DNA of 32,047 nucleotides from Tateyamaria pelophila. Lineage in GTDB: Bacteria; Pseudomonadota; Alphaproteobacteria; Rhodobacterales; Rhodobacteraceae. The notes beneath the pieces were generated by a model, which was given only the letters and a program-made list of their open reading frames with translations, searched no databases and had not been told where the DNA came from. Of the stretch, positions 19,859 through 27,646 are shown piece after piece (positions within the stretch are counted from its first letter, which is position 1; the number at the start of each line of letters is the position of its first letter). A program made the position numbers and the translations under genes. The stretch is from positions 1 through 32,047 of the forward strand of contig NZ_JAIMIA010000055.1 of NCBI RefSeq assembly GCF_019966495.1, written 5' to 3'.

Positions 19859-21214
19859 TTATCCCAGTTTATAGGTGTTGCGCGCCAGATCCGTCGCCAG
19901 AAGTCCCGCGAGCATTTCGGCGCTGGATTTTGAAAAATACCCCCGGTCAACCTGCTCCGCCAGATGCAGGCTAACCGAACGGCGCCACAAATCATGACGC
20001 GCCGGGATCGACAGGAATGCCCGTGTATCATCATTGAAGCCTGCGAGGTTCCAGTATCCGGCCGTTTCGACGACCTGATCGAAATAGCGCGCGATGCCTG
20101 CCGCACTGTCGTGAAACCACCACGGTGGCCCGATCCGCAGACAGGGCCAATGCCCGGCCATCGGGGCCAGTTCGCGCGCGTACGTGGTTTCGTCCAGAGT
20201 GAACAGGATCAGCGTCAGGTCCGGATTGTTGCCAACGCGATTGAGCAAAGGCTCCAGTCCGCGCACCCAATCGGTGGGCACAGGGATATCGGCCCCCATA
20301 TCGCGCCCAAACGCATCCTTGATCGCGTGATTTGTGTTGCGGCGACTGCCTGCATGCAACTGCATCACGAGGCCGTCCTCGATCGACATTTGCGCCATTT
20401 CCACCAGCATATGCCCGTGAAAGGCCGCTGCATGTGTCATATCGCCCGCCATCAGCTGATCAAAAACCGCGCCGGGGGCATCCAGCCAGCACAGGTTAGG
20501 CATCTCGATGGCGTGATCTGTGGCCGTCGCTCCCATCGCCTTAAAGAACGCGCGGCGCGTGCGCAGCGCCTCAACGTAACCGGGGAATGTTTGTGTATCC
20601 TGCTGGGTCAGGCGGCCAAGGCGCATGACCGCATCCGCCCATCCTTGCATATGTGGATCAAGCACGGCGTCCGGCCGGAAGGTGGGAACCACCCGGCCAG
20701 CCCAGTCCGACTGCTGGATGGTGGCATGGTCGTCCAGCGGGTCCAGCGCACCATCCGTCGTCGCCAGCACTTCGATATCAAAGCGGTCAAACAAGGCGCG
20801 GGGTGTATTGGCCGGATTTCCGACCCATTCGGCAATCTGGTCATAGAGATCATTCGCCGTTTCCGGACCAAGAGGAGTGTCGGATCCGATTGTTTCTTCC
20901 AGCACGTAGGTCATCCAGGTCGCGCTGGGTGTGCCCAGAAACAGATGCCAGTGATCCGCGAGGATTTGGAAGATGCGGCGTGGGTCGCGGCGCTCGGGAG
21001 CAACGCCAATCCCAAGATCGGTCAGGGGGACGCCCTGGGAATACAGCATCCGGAACACGTAGTGATCCGGGATTACCAACAGCTCTGCGGGGTTCGCAAA
21101 GGCTGCGTTCGTGGCAAACCATGCGGGGTCACAATGCCCATGGGGAGAGACGATGGGTGCGTCCTTAATGCCCTCGTAAAGCGTGCCCGCCAGTCCTGAA
21201 AGTTGCCTCGCCAT
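19859..21214 (-). CDS. uxaC: Glucuronate isomerase (uronate isomerase)
   Basis: A 451-residue amidohydrolase-fold isomerase that converts D-glucuronate to D-fructuronate (and galacturonate to tagaturonate). HGHCDP at 25-30 supplies metal-binding His25 and His27. The C-terminal region with WNLAGFNDDTRAFLSIPARHDLWRR is typical of UxaC. The ATG at 21214 has GGAGGA six bases upstream; the in-frame ATG at 21220 directly abuts that site. The frame stays open far upstream only as antisense to the divergent gene. It is the first gene of the uxaC-uxuB operon and diverges from the Gfo/Idh/MocA operon across 90 bases. Confidence 0.93.
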   Translation of the reverse strand: MARQLSGLAGTLYEGIKDAPIVSPHGHCDPAWFATNAAFANPAELLVIPDHYVFRMLYSQGVPLTDLGIGVAPERRDPRRIFQILADHWHLFLGTPSATWMTYVLEETIGSDTPLGPETANDLYDQIAEWVGNPANTPRALFDRFDIEVLATTDGALDPLDDHATIQQSDWAGRVVPTFRPDAVLDPHMQGWADAVMRLGRLTQQDTQTFPGYVEALRTRRAFFKAMGATATDHAIEMPNLCWLDAPGAVFDQLMAGDMTHAAAFHGHMLVEMAQMSIEDGLVMQLHAGSRRNTNHAIKDAFGRDMGADIPVPTDWVRGLEPLLNRVGNNPDLTLILFTLDETTYARELAPMAGHWPCLRIGPPWWFHDSAAGIARYFDQVVETAGYWNLAGFNDDTRAFLSIPARHDLWRRSVSLHLAEQVDRGYFSKSSAEMLAGLLATDLARNTYKLG

Positions 21215-21255
21215 GTCCATTCCTCCGATTTCGGGCGAACCTACCACGAATGGGT

Positions 21256-21283
21256 CTTGGCGCACCCGGTAAATACCGCCAAG
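21256..21283. promoter_or_regulatory. Nested inverted repeats between uxaC and the Gfo/Idh/MocA operon, candidate operator
   Basis: CTTGGCG (21256-21262) and CGCCAAG (21277-21283) form perfect 7-bp arms. Inside lies a second perfect palindrome, CGGTA-AA-TACCG at 21267-21278. The GGTA/TACC half-sites resemble UxuR/ExuR-type GntR operators (GGTNTACC). It occupies the middle of the 90-base divergent promoter region, so a single regulator could control both uronate operons. Confidence 0.5.
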
Positions 21284-21304
21284 CTGGCCCTCGGGAGGAC
21301 GAAA

Positions 21305-22342
21305 ATGAATGTGTTGATGATCGGAATGGGCATGGTGGCCCAAACCCATCTTCTGGCCTTGCGCGACTCTGCGGTCAGTTTGCGACTGGGGGTGGTTCTT
21401 GGTCGCGACATGGATCGGGTCGCGGCGTTTTGCGATGTGGCCCAAGGCATTCTTGGATACCCTGTTTCCGGCTTTACGACACTGTCCGATGCAGCGGCGA
21501 CGCAACCGGACATGGCCATCGTTTTGACGCCCCCAAATGCTCGTTTGACCTATGCGCAAGATCTGGCCCAAGCAGGCATTCCGACCCTTATGGAAAAACC
21601 GGTCGAGCGCACGTTGGAGGATGCTCGGGCGATTGTCGAGATTTTCGAGCGCGCGAAGGTGCCGCTGGGCCTGTGTTTTCAGCACCGGACACGGGCGGCG
21701 GCCGTTAATTTGAAGGAACGCCTCGGCCGGGGCGATCTGGGCGATGTCGTTCATGTGGAAATGCGGGTACCCTGGTGGCGGGGTCAGGATTATTACGACG
21801 CGCCGGGACGGGGCAGTTACGCGCGCGACGGTGGCGGCGTGATGATCAATCAGGCGATCCATACGCTGGATCTTGCGCTCTGGCTGCTGGGGCCGGTGAC
21901 GCGGGTGCAGGCGATGATGCGCACCAGTCCGTTGCACCGGATGGAGGCGGAGGACATTGCGGCGGCTTTGATGGAATTTGCATCCGGCGCAACGGGCGTT
22001 TTGAGTGCAACAACTGCAACATACCCCGGGGATGCAGAGAGCATCGCCATCACAACGGCCAACGCGCAGGTCACGTTGCAGGGCGATCATTTGAGCATTC
22101 ATTGGCATGACGGACGCACCGAAACCACGGCTCCTGATGACGCTGGAGGGACAGGGGGCGGTGCGGATCCGATGGCGTTCACACATGCGTGGCATCAAGC
22201 GGTGATCGAGGATTTTGCACGGTCTGTGCAGGTTCGCAGACTGCCTTTGGCACCGGGGCGCGAAGCGTTGCATGTTCACGCGGTGATCCACGCGATGGAG
22301 CAGGCGGCCCGGTCCGGAACCCTTGCGGAGGTCTCGCTGTGA
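21305..22342 (+). CDS. Gfo/Idh/MocA family oxidoreductase, first of four
   Basis: A 345-residue NAD(P)-dependent sugar oxidoreductase. GMGMVA at 7-12 is the Rossmann motif, EKP at 97-99 carries the conserved Lys98, and GGGVMINQAIHTLD at 177-189 holds His186 and Asp189 of the catalytic region. The ATG at 21305 has GGGAGG six bases upstream. It begins a run of five genes joined by 4-base overlaps and diverges from uxaC. Family members oxidise or reduce a sugar hydroxyl/keto group, often as partners in epimerisation. The substrate is probably a uronate or sugar acid from context. Confidence 0.86.
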   Translation: MNVLMIGMGMVAQTHLLALRDSAVSLRLGVVLGRDMDRVAAFCDVAQGILGYPVSGFTTLSDAAATQPDMAIVLTPPNARLTYAQDLAQAGIPTLMEKPVERTLEDARAIVEIFERAKVPLGLCFQHRTRAAAVNLKERLGRGDLGDVVHVEMRVPWWRGQDYYDAPGRGSYARDGGGVMINQAIHTLDLALWLLGPVTRVQAMMRTSPLHRMEAEDIAAALMEFASGATGVLSATTATYPGDAESIAITTANAQVTLQGDHLSIHWHDGRTETTAPDDAGGTGGGADPMAFTHAWHQAVIEDFARSVQVRRLPLAPGREALHVHAVIHAMEQAARSGTLAEVSL

Positions 22343-23346
22343 CGCTGGCATTTGTCGCACTTGGTCTCGATCACAGGCACATCTACGGCATGACCGAAAA
22401 CATGATGCGCATCGGGGCGCGATGCCTCGGGTTTTGGACGGAAGGTGCGCCGCAACCTCTTGAGGGTTACGTGAAACGCTTTCCTGACTTACATCGCTTT
22501 ACGACTATGGATGAGGCCCTGAATGCCGGGGCTGACTTGGCTTTGGTGTCTGCAATTCCGGCGGATCGGGCGGGTTTGACCATCCGTGCCATTCAATCCG
22601 GTCACGACGTCATGACGGACAAACCCGGTTGTACCGATCTGGCGCAGTTGGCCGCGATCAAGGGGGCAGTGGCCGAGACGGGCCGCATCTGGTCGATCAA
22701 CTTTTCCGAGCGTTTCGAGGTACCTTGTGTGACGTTGGCCGATCAACTGGTGCAAGAGGGCGCAATCGGCAAGGTCGTGCACACAACCGGGTTGGGACCA
22801 CATCGGTTGAACCGGTCAACCCGGCCGGATTGGTTCTTTGACCGCTCCAAGTACGGGGGTATTTTGACGGACATCGGTGTGCATCAGATCGACCAGTTTC
22901 TGCACTTTACCGGGTCGAAGACGGCGCAGATCACGATGGCGCATGTGGCCAATCATGCCAATCCCGACGACCCCGGTTTGCAGGATTTCGGAGAGATGGC
23001 CCTGCGGTCAGATCACGCATCCGGTTACATTCGCGTCGATTGGTACACGCCGGATGCCTTGCCGAATTGGGGCGACGGGCGACTGACGCTGTTGGGCACG
23101 GATGGCTATATCGAATTACGCAAATATGTCGATGTGGGGGGGCGTGACGGAACGGATCACCTTGTTTTGGTAAATGGCACGCATTGCGAAACGATTGATG
23201 CCCGCGAAGCGGGATTGCCTTACTTCGACCGTTTGGCGCATGATATCGCGCACCGAACAGAAACGGCGATGCGGCAAGACCACTGTTTTGAGGTGATGGA
23301 ACTTGCTTTGCATGCCCAAGCCATGGCCGAAGGGCATGCGCCGTGA
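22339..23346 (+). CDS. Gfo/Idh/MocA family oxidoreductase, second, with atypical cofactor motif
   Basis: A 335-residue member starting at GTG 22339, which overlaps the preceding stop and has GGAG eight bases upstream. The usual GxGxxG is replaced by VALGLDHRHIYG at 6-17, with histidines in the nucleotide loop. EKP becomes DKP (94-96, Lys95 kept). GGILTDIGVHQID at 173-185 keeps His182 and Asp185. The divergent N-terminus may mean altered cofactor handling or tightly held NAD. Otherwise its length and order follow the family. Its place in the middle of the coupled run suggests a dedicated step, but the substrate is unknown. Confidence 0.83.
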   Translation: MTLAFVALGLDHRHIYGMTENMMRIGARCLGFWTEGAPQPLEGYVKRFPDLHRFTTMDEALNAGADLALVSAIPADRAGLTIRAIQSGHDVMTDKPGCTDLAQLAAIKGAVAETGRIWSINFSERFEVPCVTLADQLVQEGAIGKVVHTTGLGPHRLNRSTRPDWFFDRSKYGGILTDIGVHQIDQFLHFTGSKTAQITMAHVANHANPDDPGLQDFGEMALRSDHASGYIRVDWYTPDALPNWGDGRLTLLGTDGYIELRKYVDVGGRDGTDHLVLVNGTHCETIDAREAGLPYFDRLAHDIAHRTETAMRQDHCFEVMELALHAQAMAEGHAP

Positions 23347-24386
23347 TCCGGGTCGCTGTTCTTGGTGGCGGGATTGGAGCGCAACACCTTGAGGCCTACC
23401 GGGCTTTGCCGGAGTTTCAAGTGGATATGCTTGTGGATCAGGATCAAGCTCGGCTCGAAGCGCTGGCAACGGGGGATATCCGCCGTGCGACCGATATACA
23501 GGCCGCATTGGATGCGGACGTGGATGTTATCGACATTTGCTTGCCGCCCCGCCTGCACGCGCCAATTGCGCAAGAGGCGTTGCAGGCTGGCAAACACGTG
23601 ATCTGCGAGAAGCCGCTTGCGACGTCGCTGGCCCAGATCGATGCCCTCAGGGAGGCGGTGCAAGTATCAGGCCGCCAGATTTTCCCGGTGTTTCAATACC
23701 GGTTTGGGCCCGGCTTTTCCCGGTTGCAGACATTGCGCGCCGCCAGATTCACCGGTGCGCCACGGGCCGCGGCGATTGAAACGCATTGGAACCGTGGGTC
23801 TGACTACTACGCCATTCCGTGGCGTGGCACCTGGGCCGGGGAGCAGGGTGGTGCAATCCTGGGTCATGCCATCCATGCGCACGATTTGGTCGCACATTTC
23901 ATGGCGCCTGTTGTCGCGGTGAGCGCCCGCCTCGGCACGCTCATCAACCCGATCGAGACGGAGGATACGGCGGCGTTGATTTTCGAGTTGGAAGGTGGTG
24001 GGTTGGTTACGAGTTCCGTGACGCTCGGGGCTGCGCGTGACGAAACGCGGCTGAGATTTGTCTATGAGCATATGACAGTGACGTCGGATACGACTCCGTA
24101 TGCGCCAAGCGAAGGGGTTTGGCAATTCCTAGCGCGCGATGCTGATCAGCAGAGCGCTATCGATACTGCCATTGACAACACGACACCCGATTTGTCGGGC
24201 TTCTGTGGGTTCTTATCAGAGGTGGCCAACGCGATTGCGGGGCAGCCGAACCGAGCGGTGACATTTGACGACGGCGCGGCCTCCATCGCTTTGGTGACCG
24301 CAATTTACGAGGCGCACCGCAGCGGTGCACGGGTGGAATTGCCTTTGGCGACGAATCACTCTCTTTGGCAAGGATGGCAACCATGA
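23343..24386 (+). CDS. Gfo/Idh/MocA family oxidoreductase, third
   Basis: A 347-residue member starting at GTG 23343, overlapping the previous stop by 4 bases. GGGIGAQH at 8-15 is the cofactor loop, EKP at 89-91 carries Lys90, and GGAILGHAIHAHD at 169-181 holds His178 and Asp181. The segment RGSDYYAIPWRGTW (151-164) is similar in pattern to the first copy, so these two may act on related substrates. The next gene, uxuA, begins inside its last codons. Sugar or sugar-acid oxidoreductase is the firm level of assignment. Confidence 0.85.
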   Translation: MIRVAVLGGGIGAQHLEAYRALPEFQVDMLVDQDQARLEALATGDIRRATDIQAALDADVDVIDICLPPRLHAPIAQEALQAGKHVICEKPLATSLAQIDALREAVQVSGRQIFPVFQYRFGPGFSRLQTLRAARFTGAPRAAAIETHWNRGSDYYAIPWRGTWAGEQGGAILGHAIHAHDLVAHFMAPVVAVSARLGTLINPIETEDTAALIFELEGGGLVTSSVTLGAARDETRLRFVYEHMTVTSDTTPYAPSEGVWQFLARDADQQSAIDTAIDNTTPDLSGFCGFLSEVANAIAGQPNRAVTFDDGAASIALVTAIYEAHRSGARVELPLATNHSLWQGWQP

Positions 24387-25573
24387 TCGAATGTTGGCGC
24401 TGGTTTGGACCGGACGATCCCACGACCCTTTCGGACCTGCCGCAAGTGGGTGCAACGGGTGTCGTCACGGCGTTGCATCAATTTGCACCAGGCATGCCGT
24501 GGCCGGAGGCTGACATCGCAACCCGCAAGAGGATGATCGAAGGCGCCGGGCTGACTTGGGCGGTAGTCGAAAGCCTCCCGGTGTCCGAAGCAATCAAGAC
24601 CCAAGGGCCTGATATCGCGTCTCATCTCGCGCATTACTTGGGCAGCTTGGAGGCATTGGCACGGCAGGGTGTTCAGACAATCTGTTACAACTTCATGCCA
24701 ATCCTGGACTGGACACGAACCAACACGCATGCGCCTCAACCCCACGGCGGTACAGCGATGTTATTTGATCTGGTGGATTTCGCAGCCTTTGACCTGCACA
24801 TCCTGGAGCGGTCAAGCGCCGTCGATGATTATTCAGAGGCTGTGCAAGACGCGGCTTCGGTTGCATTTGAAGCGATGGATGATGTCAGTAGGAAGCGATT
24901 GACCCGTACAGTCATTGCCGGGCTGCCCGGCGCCAATGACGGCTGGACATTGGAAGATGTGCGCGCGCGTCTGGAAACCTATGACGGGATCACCGCAGAC
25001 CGTCTCAGGCAGAACCTGATCGACTTTCTGTCCGAGGTGGTACCAACGGCTGAACGCTTGGGCTTGCGACTGTGCTGCCATCCAGATGATCCACCCTTTC
25101 CGCTGCTGGGGCTGCCGCGGGTGATGTCGTCGGCTGATGACTACGGCAGAGTTTTGGACGCAGTAGATACGCAGGCGAATGGCGCGACGCTCTGTACTGG
25201 GTCATTGGGTGTGGGTGCGGACTTTGATGCGCCGGAGTTCGTGCGTCGCTTCGGCCCACGCATCCATTTCGCCCATTTGCGCAACACCAAGCGGCTACCG
25301 TCACCTGACCCGAGCAGGCCGGGCTTTTTCGAGGCTGCGCATCTGGAAGGCGACACGGATATGGTCGCCACGATCACGGCATTGATGGATGAGCAAGCGC
25401 GCAGGCGCGCCGAAGGGCGCAGTGATCACGCAATTCCGATGCGTCCGGATCATGGGCAGGAATTATTGAGTGATCGGGAACGCGACAGCCTGCCCGGATA
25501 TCCACTGATCGGGCGGATGCGCGGTTTGGCCGAGTTGCGCGGGATCATGGCGGCAGTCGAGGCGCGTGGATGA
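24383..25573 (+). CDS. uxuA: D-mannonate dehydratase
   Basis: A 396-residue TIM-barrel dehydratase converting D-mannonate to 2-keto-3-deoxygluconate. Metal and active-site motifs are CCHPDDPP (231-238, His233), CTGSLG (271-276), HFAHLRN (295-301, His298), AAHLEGD (318-324, His320) and RPDHGQE (354-360). Length equals characterised UxuA (about 394). The ATG at 24383 overlaps the upstream stop and has AAGGA upstream; ATGs at 24365 and 24374 lie before it. It completes the glucuronate route with UxaC, UxuB and KdgK. Unusually it is embedded among Gfo/Idh/MocA genes rather than next to uxuB. Confidence 0.93.
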   Translation: MIECWRWFGPDDPTTLSDLPQVGATGVVTALHQFAPGMPWPEADIATRKRMIEGAGLTWAVVESLPVSEAIKTQGPDIASHLAHYLGSLEALARQGVQTICYNFMPILDWTRTNTHAPQPHGGTAMLFDLVDFAAFDLHILERSSAVDDYSEAVQDAASVAFEAMDDVSRKRLTRTVIAGLPGANDGWTLEDVRARLETYDGITADRLRQNLIDFLSEVVPTAERLGLRLCCHPDDPPFPLLGLPRVMSSADDYGRVLDAVDTQANGATLCTGSLGVGADFDAPEFVRRFGPRIHFAHLRNTKRLPSPDPSRPGFFEAAHLEGDTDMVATITALMDEQARRRAEGRSDHAIPMRPDHGQELLSDRERDSLPGYPLIGRMRGLAELRGIMAAVEARG

Positions 25574-26580
25574 CGCGCATAGGTGTTGCGGGTGCGGGCC
25601 TGATCGGCAAGCGCCATATCGACGCAATTGCTCGGACACCAGGCGTAGAACTGGGCGGCGTGCTTGATCCCGGATTGCAGGGCGCTGAGAGTTTGCCAAT
25701 GGTAACAGACTTGGCGGCGCTGGCTGCGTGTTCGGACGGAGTTATTCTCGCAGTGCCAAATGCGTTGCACGCGCCGATGGCAATTGAACTGCTGGAGGCG
25801 AACTGCCCGGTTCTGGTTGAAAAGCCATTGGCAGGGACTGCGGCAGAAGGGGCCAAGATTGTGGCGACCGCAGAACGCACGAATGTGCCGCTGCTGGTCG
25901 GTCATCATCGCCGCCATAACCCACTGATCGCAAAAGCGAAAGAGATCATTGAACGTGGAGATCTGGGTCAGATAACAGCCGTGCATGGCCACTGCTGGCT
26001 GCCCAAACCGGACAGTTATTATGATACTGAATGGCGGCAAAGCTCCGGCGCGGGACCGTTGTTTATCAATCTCATCCATGACGTGGATGTGTTGATGTAT
26101 CTGTGTGGTCCGATCACGCGTGTTCAGGCGTTTGAAAGCAACGCCATCCGTGGCGCAGAGGCAGAGGAAGTCAGTGTTGCCATTCTGCGCTTTGCCAGCG
26201 GCGCCCTGGGAACGGTCAACCTGAGTGATGTTTCGCTTGGGCCGTGGAGTTGGGAGCTGACTGCGGGCGAGAACCCGGCCTATCCCGCCACGGACCAATC
26301 CAGCTATGTGATTGGCGGGCGCAAGGGGTCGCTCGCCTTGCCAAACCTGACGCTGTGGAACCAGAGCGACGGACCGGATTGGTGGGCGCCGATATCTGCC
26401 ACGCGGATGCCGCTCGAGGCCGCCAATCCGCTGGAGGCGCAGATCGCGCATTTTGCCGACGTCATCCGTGGCGCTGCAACACCGCTGGTGAGCGGGGCGG
26501 ATGGATTGCGCGCGGTTCAGGTTGTCGAGGCGATCAAGCAGGCGGCTCAAACCGGCGCATTCGTCACCATCGCATGTTAG
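25570..26580 (+). CDS. Gfo/Idh/MocA family oxidoreductase, fourth
   Basis: A 336-residue member with a classical GAGLIG (8-13), EKP at 84-86 (Lys85), GHHRRHNP at 111-118 and the catalytic segment INLIHDVD (166-173, His170 and Asp173). The ATG overlaps the uxuA stop by 4 bases. It is more like inositol or sugar dehydrogenases of the family than the first three copies. A 154-base gap with hairpins follows, so it may be the last gene of this transcript. Its substrate cannot be read from sequence. Confidence 0.86.
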   Translation: MTRIGVAGAGLIGKRHIDAIARTPGVELGGVLDPGLQGAESLPMVTDLAALAACSDGVILAVPNALHAPMAIELLEANCPVLVEKPLAGTAAEGAKIVATAERTNVPLLVGHHRRHNPLIAKAKEIIERGDLGQITAVHGHCWLPKPDSYYDTEWRQSSGAGPLFINLIHDVDVLMYLCGPITRVQAFESNAIRGAEAEEVSVAILRFASGALGTVNLSDVSLGPWSWELTAGENPAYPATDQSSYVIGGRKGSLALPNLTLWNQSDGPDWWAPISATRMPLEAANPLEAQIAHFADVIRGAATPLVSGADGLRAVQVVEAIKQAAQTGAFVTIAC

Positions 26581-26620
26581 ATTTTTCTCGCGGCTTGCAT
26601 ATCCTGTGTTAGCGTTGGAG

Positions 26621-26676
26621 GGCGCACTGACAACGGTGCGCCGCGATAGGGCAGGGGGTGTCTTTTGGACCTGCCC
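26621..26676 (+). other. Two hairpins in the leader before the LtnD-like gene
   Basis: GGCGCAC (26621-26627) pairs with GTGCGCC (26636-26642), and GGGCAGG (26649-26655) pairs with CCTGCCC (26670-26676). Neither is followed by a clear U-tract. They lie in a 154-base gap in an otherwise overlapping gene run, so they may protect RNA ends, act as a weak terminator or form a leader. No named riboswitch is recognised. Confidence 0.35.
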
Positions 26677-26734
26677 GGCGCCCGCGCATGGCGTGAAACC
26701 CCACCAGAAACCGTAGCACGAAAAGGAGCAGCTG

Positions 26735-27646
26735 ATGATGTCGGTTGGTGTTGTTGGATTGGGGGATATGGGCAGCGGGATTGCCAAGAACCTCATCGCA
26801 AACGGGTTTGAAACATGGGGGATCGATCTGATCCCATCGCGCAATCAGGCCCTTGTCGATATGGGCGGACATACGGCACTGTCTGTTGCCGAAGTCGGAC
26901 GCAACGCGCAGGCCGTTTTCGTGATGGTCATGCAAGGGGTTCAGGCGCATGAGGTGATTCTGGGTAAAGACGGTCTGGCCGCGACCATGGCGCCGGGCGG
27001 GATCATCCTTTTGACGTCCACGATCAAACCGTCAGAGGCGCGCGCGATTGGGGCCGGGCTGCAAGGCTCAGGGTTGCATCTGATCGACAGCCCTGTGTCC
27101 GGGGGGTATCCGGGTGCGCAAGGCGGCACGCTGACCTTGATGGCAGCGGGGACGGACGCGGCACTGGCGCAAGCCAAGCCCGTGATGGAGGCCGTGTCGG
27201 CGGCAATTCACCGGGTCGGCACGGAGCCGGGTGAAGGACAGGTGGTCAAGGCGTGCTTGCAGTCGCTGATCGGATCGATCTTTTCTGCGACCTTCGAGGC
27301 GGCGGCCCTTGCAGCCAAGGCGGGTGCGCCGGGTCAGGTCATTCTGGATGTATTCTCGACCTCTTCCGCGGGGTCCGGCATCACCAACAACGCGTTGCAA
27401 AAGATCATCGACCGGCAATTTGAAGGCACCGGCAGTCATATTAACACGATGCACAAGGACCTGACCATTTCGATGGCCCTGGGCGAGGAATTGGGCGTGC
27501 CCTTGCACACCGCGGCCGCCGCGATGCAGATTTTCCATGCGGGCCGCACACGGCATCCAGATGGCGACAACTGGATTTGCACAAAGGTGATCGAAGAGAT
27601 TGTGGGGGCCGAGTTGCACCGCGATACGGCCAAGGTGACGCGATGA
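26735..27646 (+). CDS. Beta-hydroxyacid dehydrogenase, LtnD-like (L-threonate dehydrogenase type)
   Basis: A 303-residue NAD-dependent dehydrogenase. GLGDMG at 8-13 binds cofactor, SPVSGG at 119-124 is the substrate motif, and Lys172 (VVKACLQ) is catalytic. The overall pattern, including GSGITNNALQKIIDR, resembles L-threonate/D-threonate dehydrogenases. GGAG lies six bases before the ATG at 26735; a second ATG follows at once at 26738. It overlaps the isomerase gene by 4 bases, the same pairing seen in C4 sugar-acid loci, but the usual DUF1537 kinase and the aldolase are missing. A wider sugar-acid role is possible. Confidence 0.84.
   Translation: MMSVGVVGLGDMGSGIAKNLIANGFETWGIDLIPSRNQALVDMGGHTALSVAEVGRNAQAVFVMVMQGVQAHEVILGKDGLAATMAPGGIILLTSTIKPSEARAIGAGLQGSGLHLIDSPVSGGYPGAQGGTLTLMAAGTDAALAQAKPVMEAVSAAIHRVGTEPGEGQVVKACLQSLIGSIFSATFEAAALAAKAGAPGQVILDVFSTSSAGSGITNNALQKIIDRQFEGTGSHINTMHKDLTISMALGEELGVPLHTAAAAMQIFHAGRTRHPDGDNWICTKVIEEIVGAELHRDTAKVTR

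Noticed and set aside
21215-22360. A very long minus-strand open frame running upstream of uxaC (833 codons in total)
   Set aside because: It is antisense to the first Gfo/Idh/MocA gene, has no family-like content before the uxaC start, and uxaC has a good ribosome site at 21221-21226.
25450-26844. A 464-codon minus-strand open frame opposite the fourth Gfo/Idh/MocA gene
   Set aside because: It spans the intergenic gap and parts of three real genes, with no recognisable protein features.
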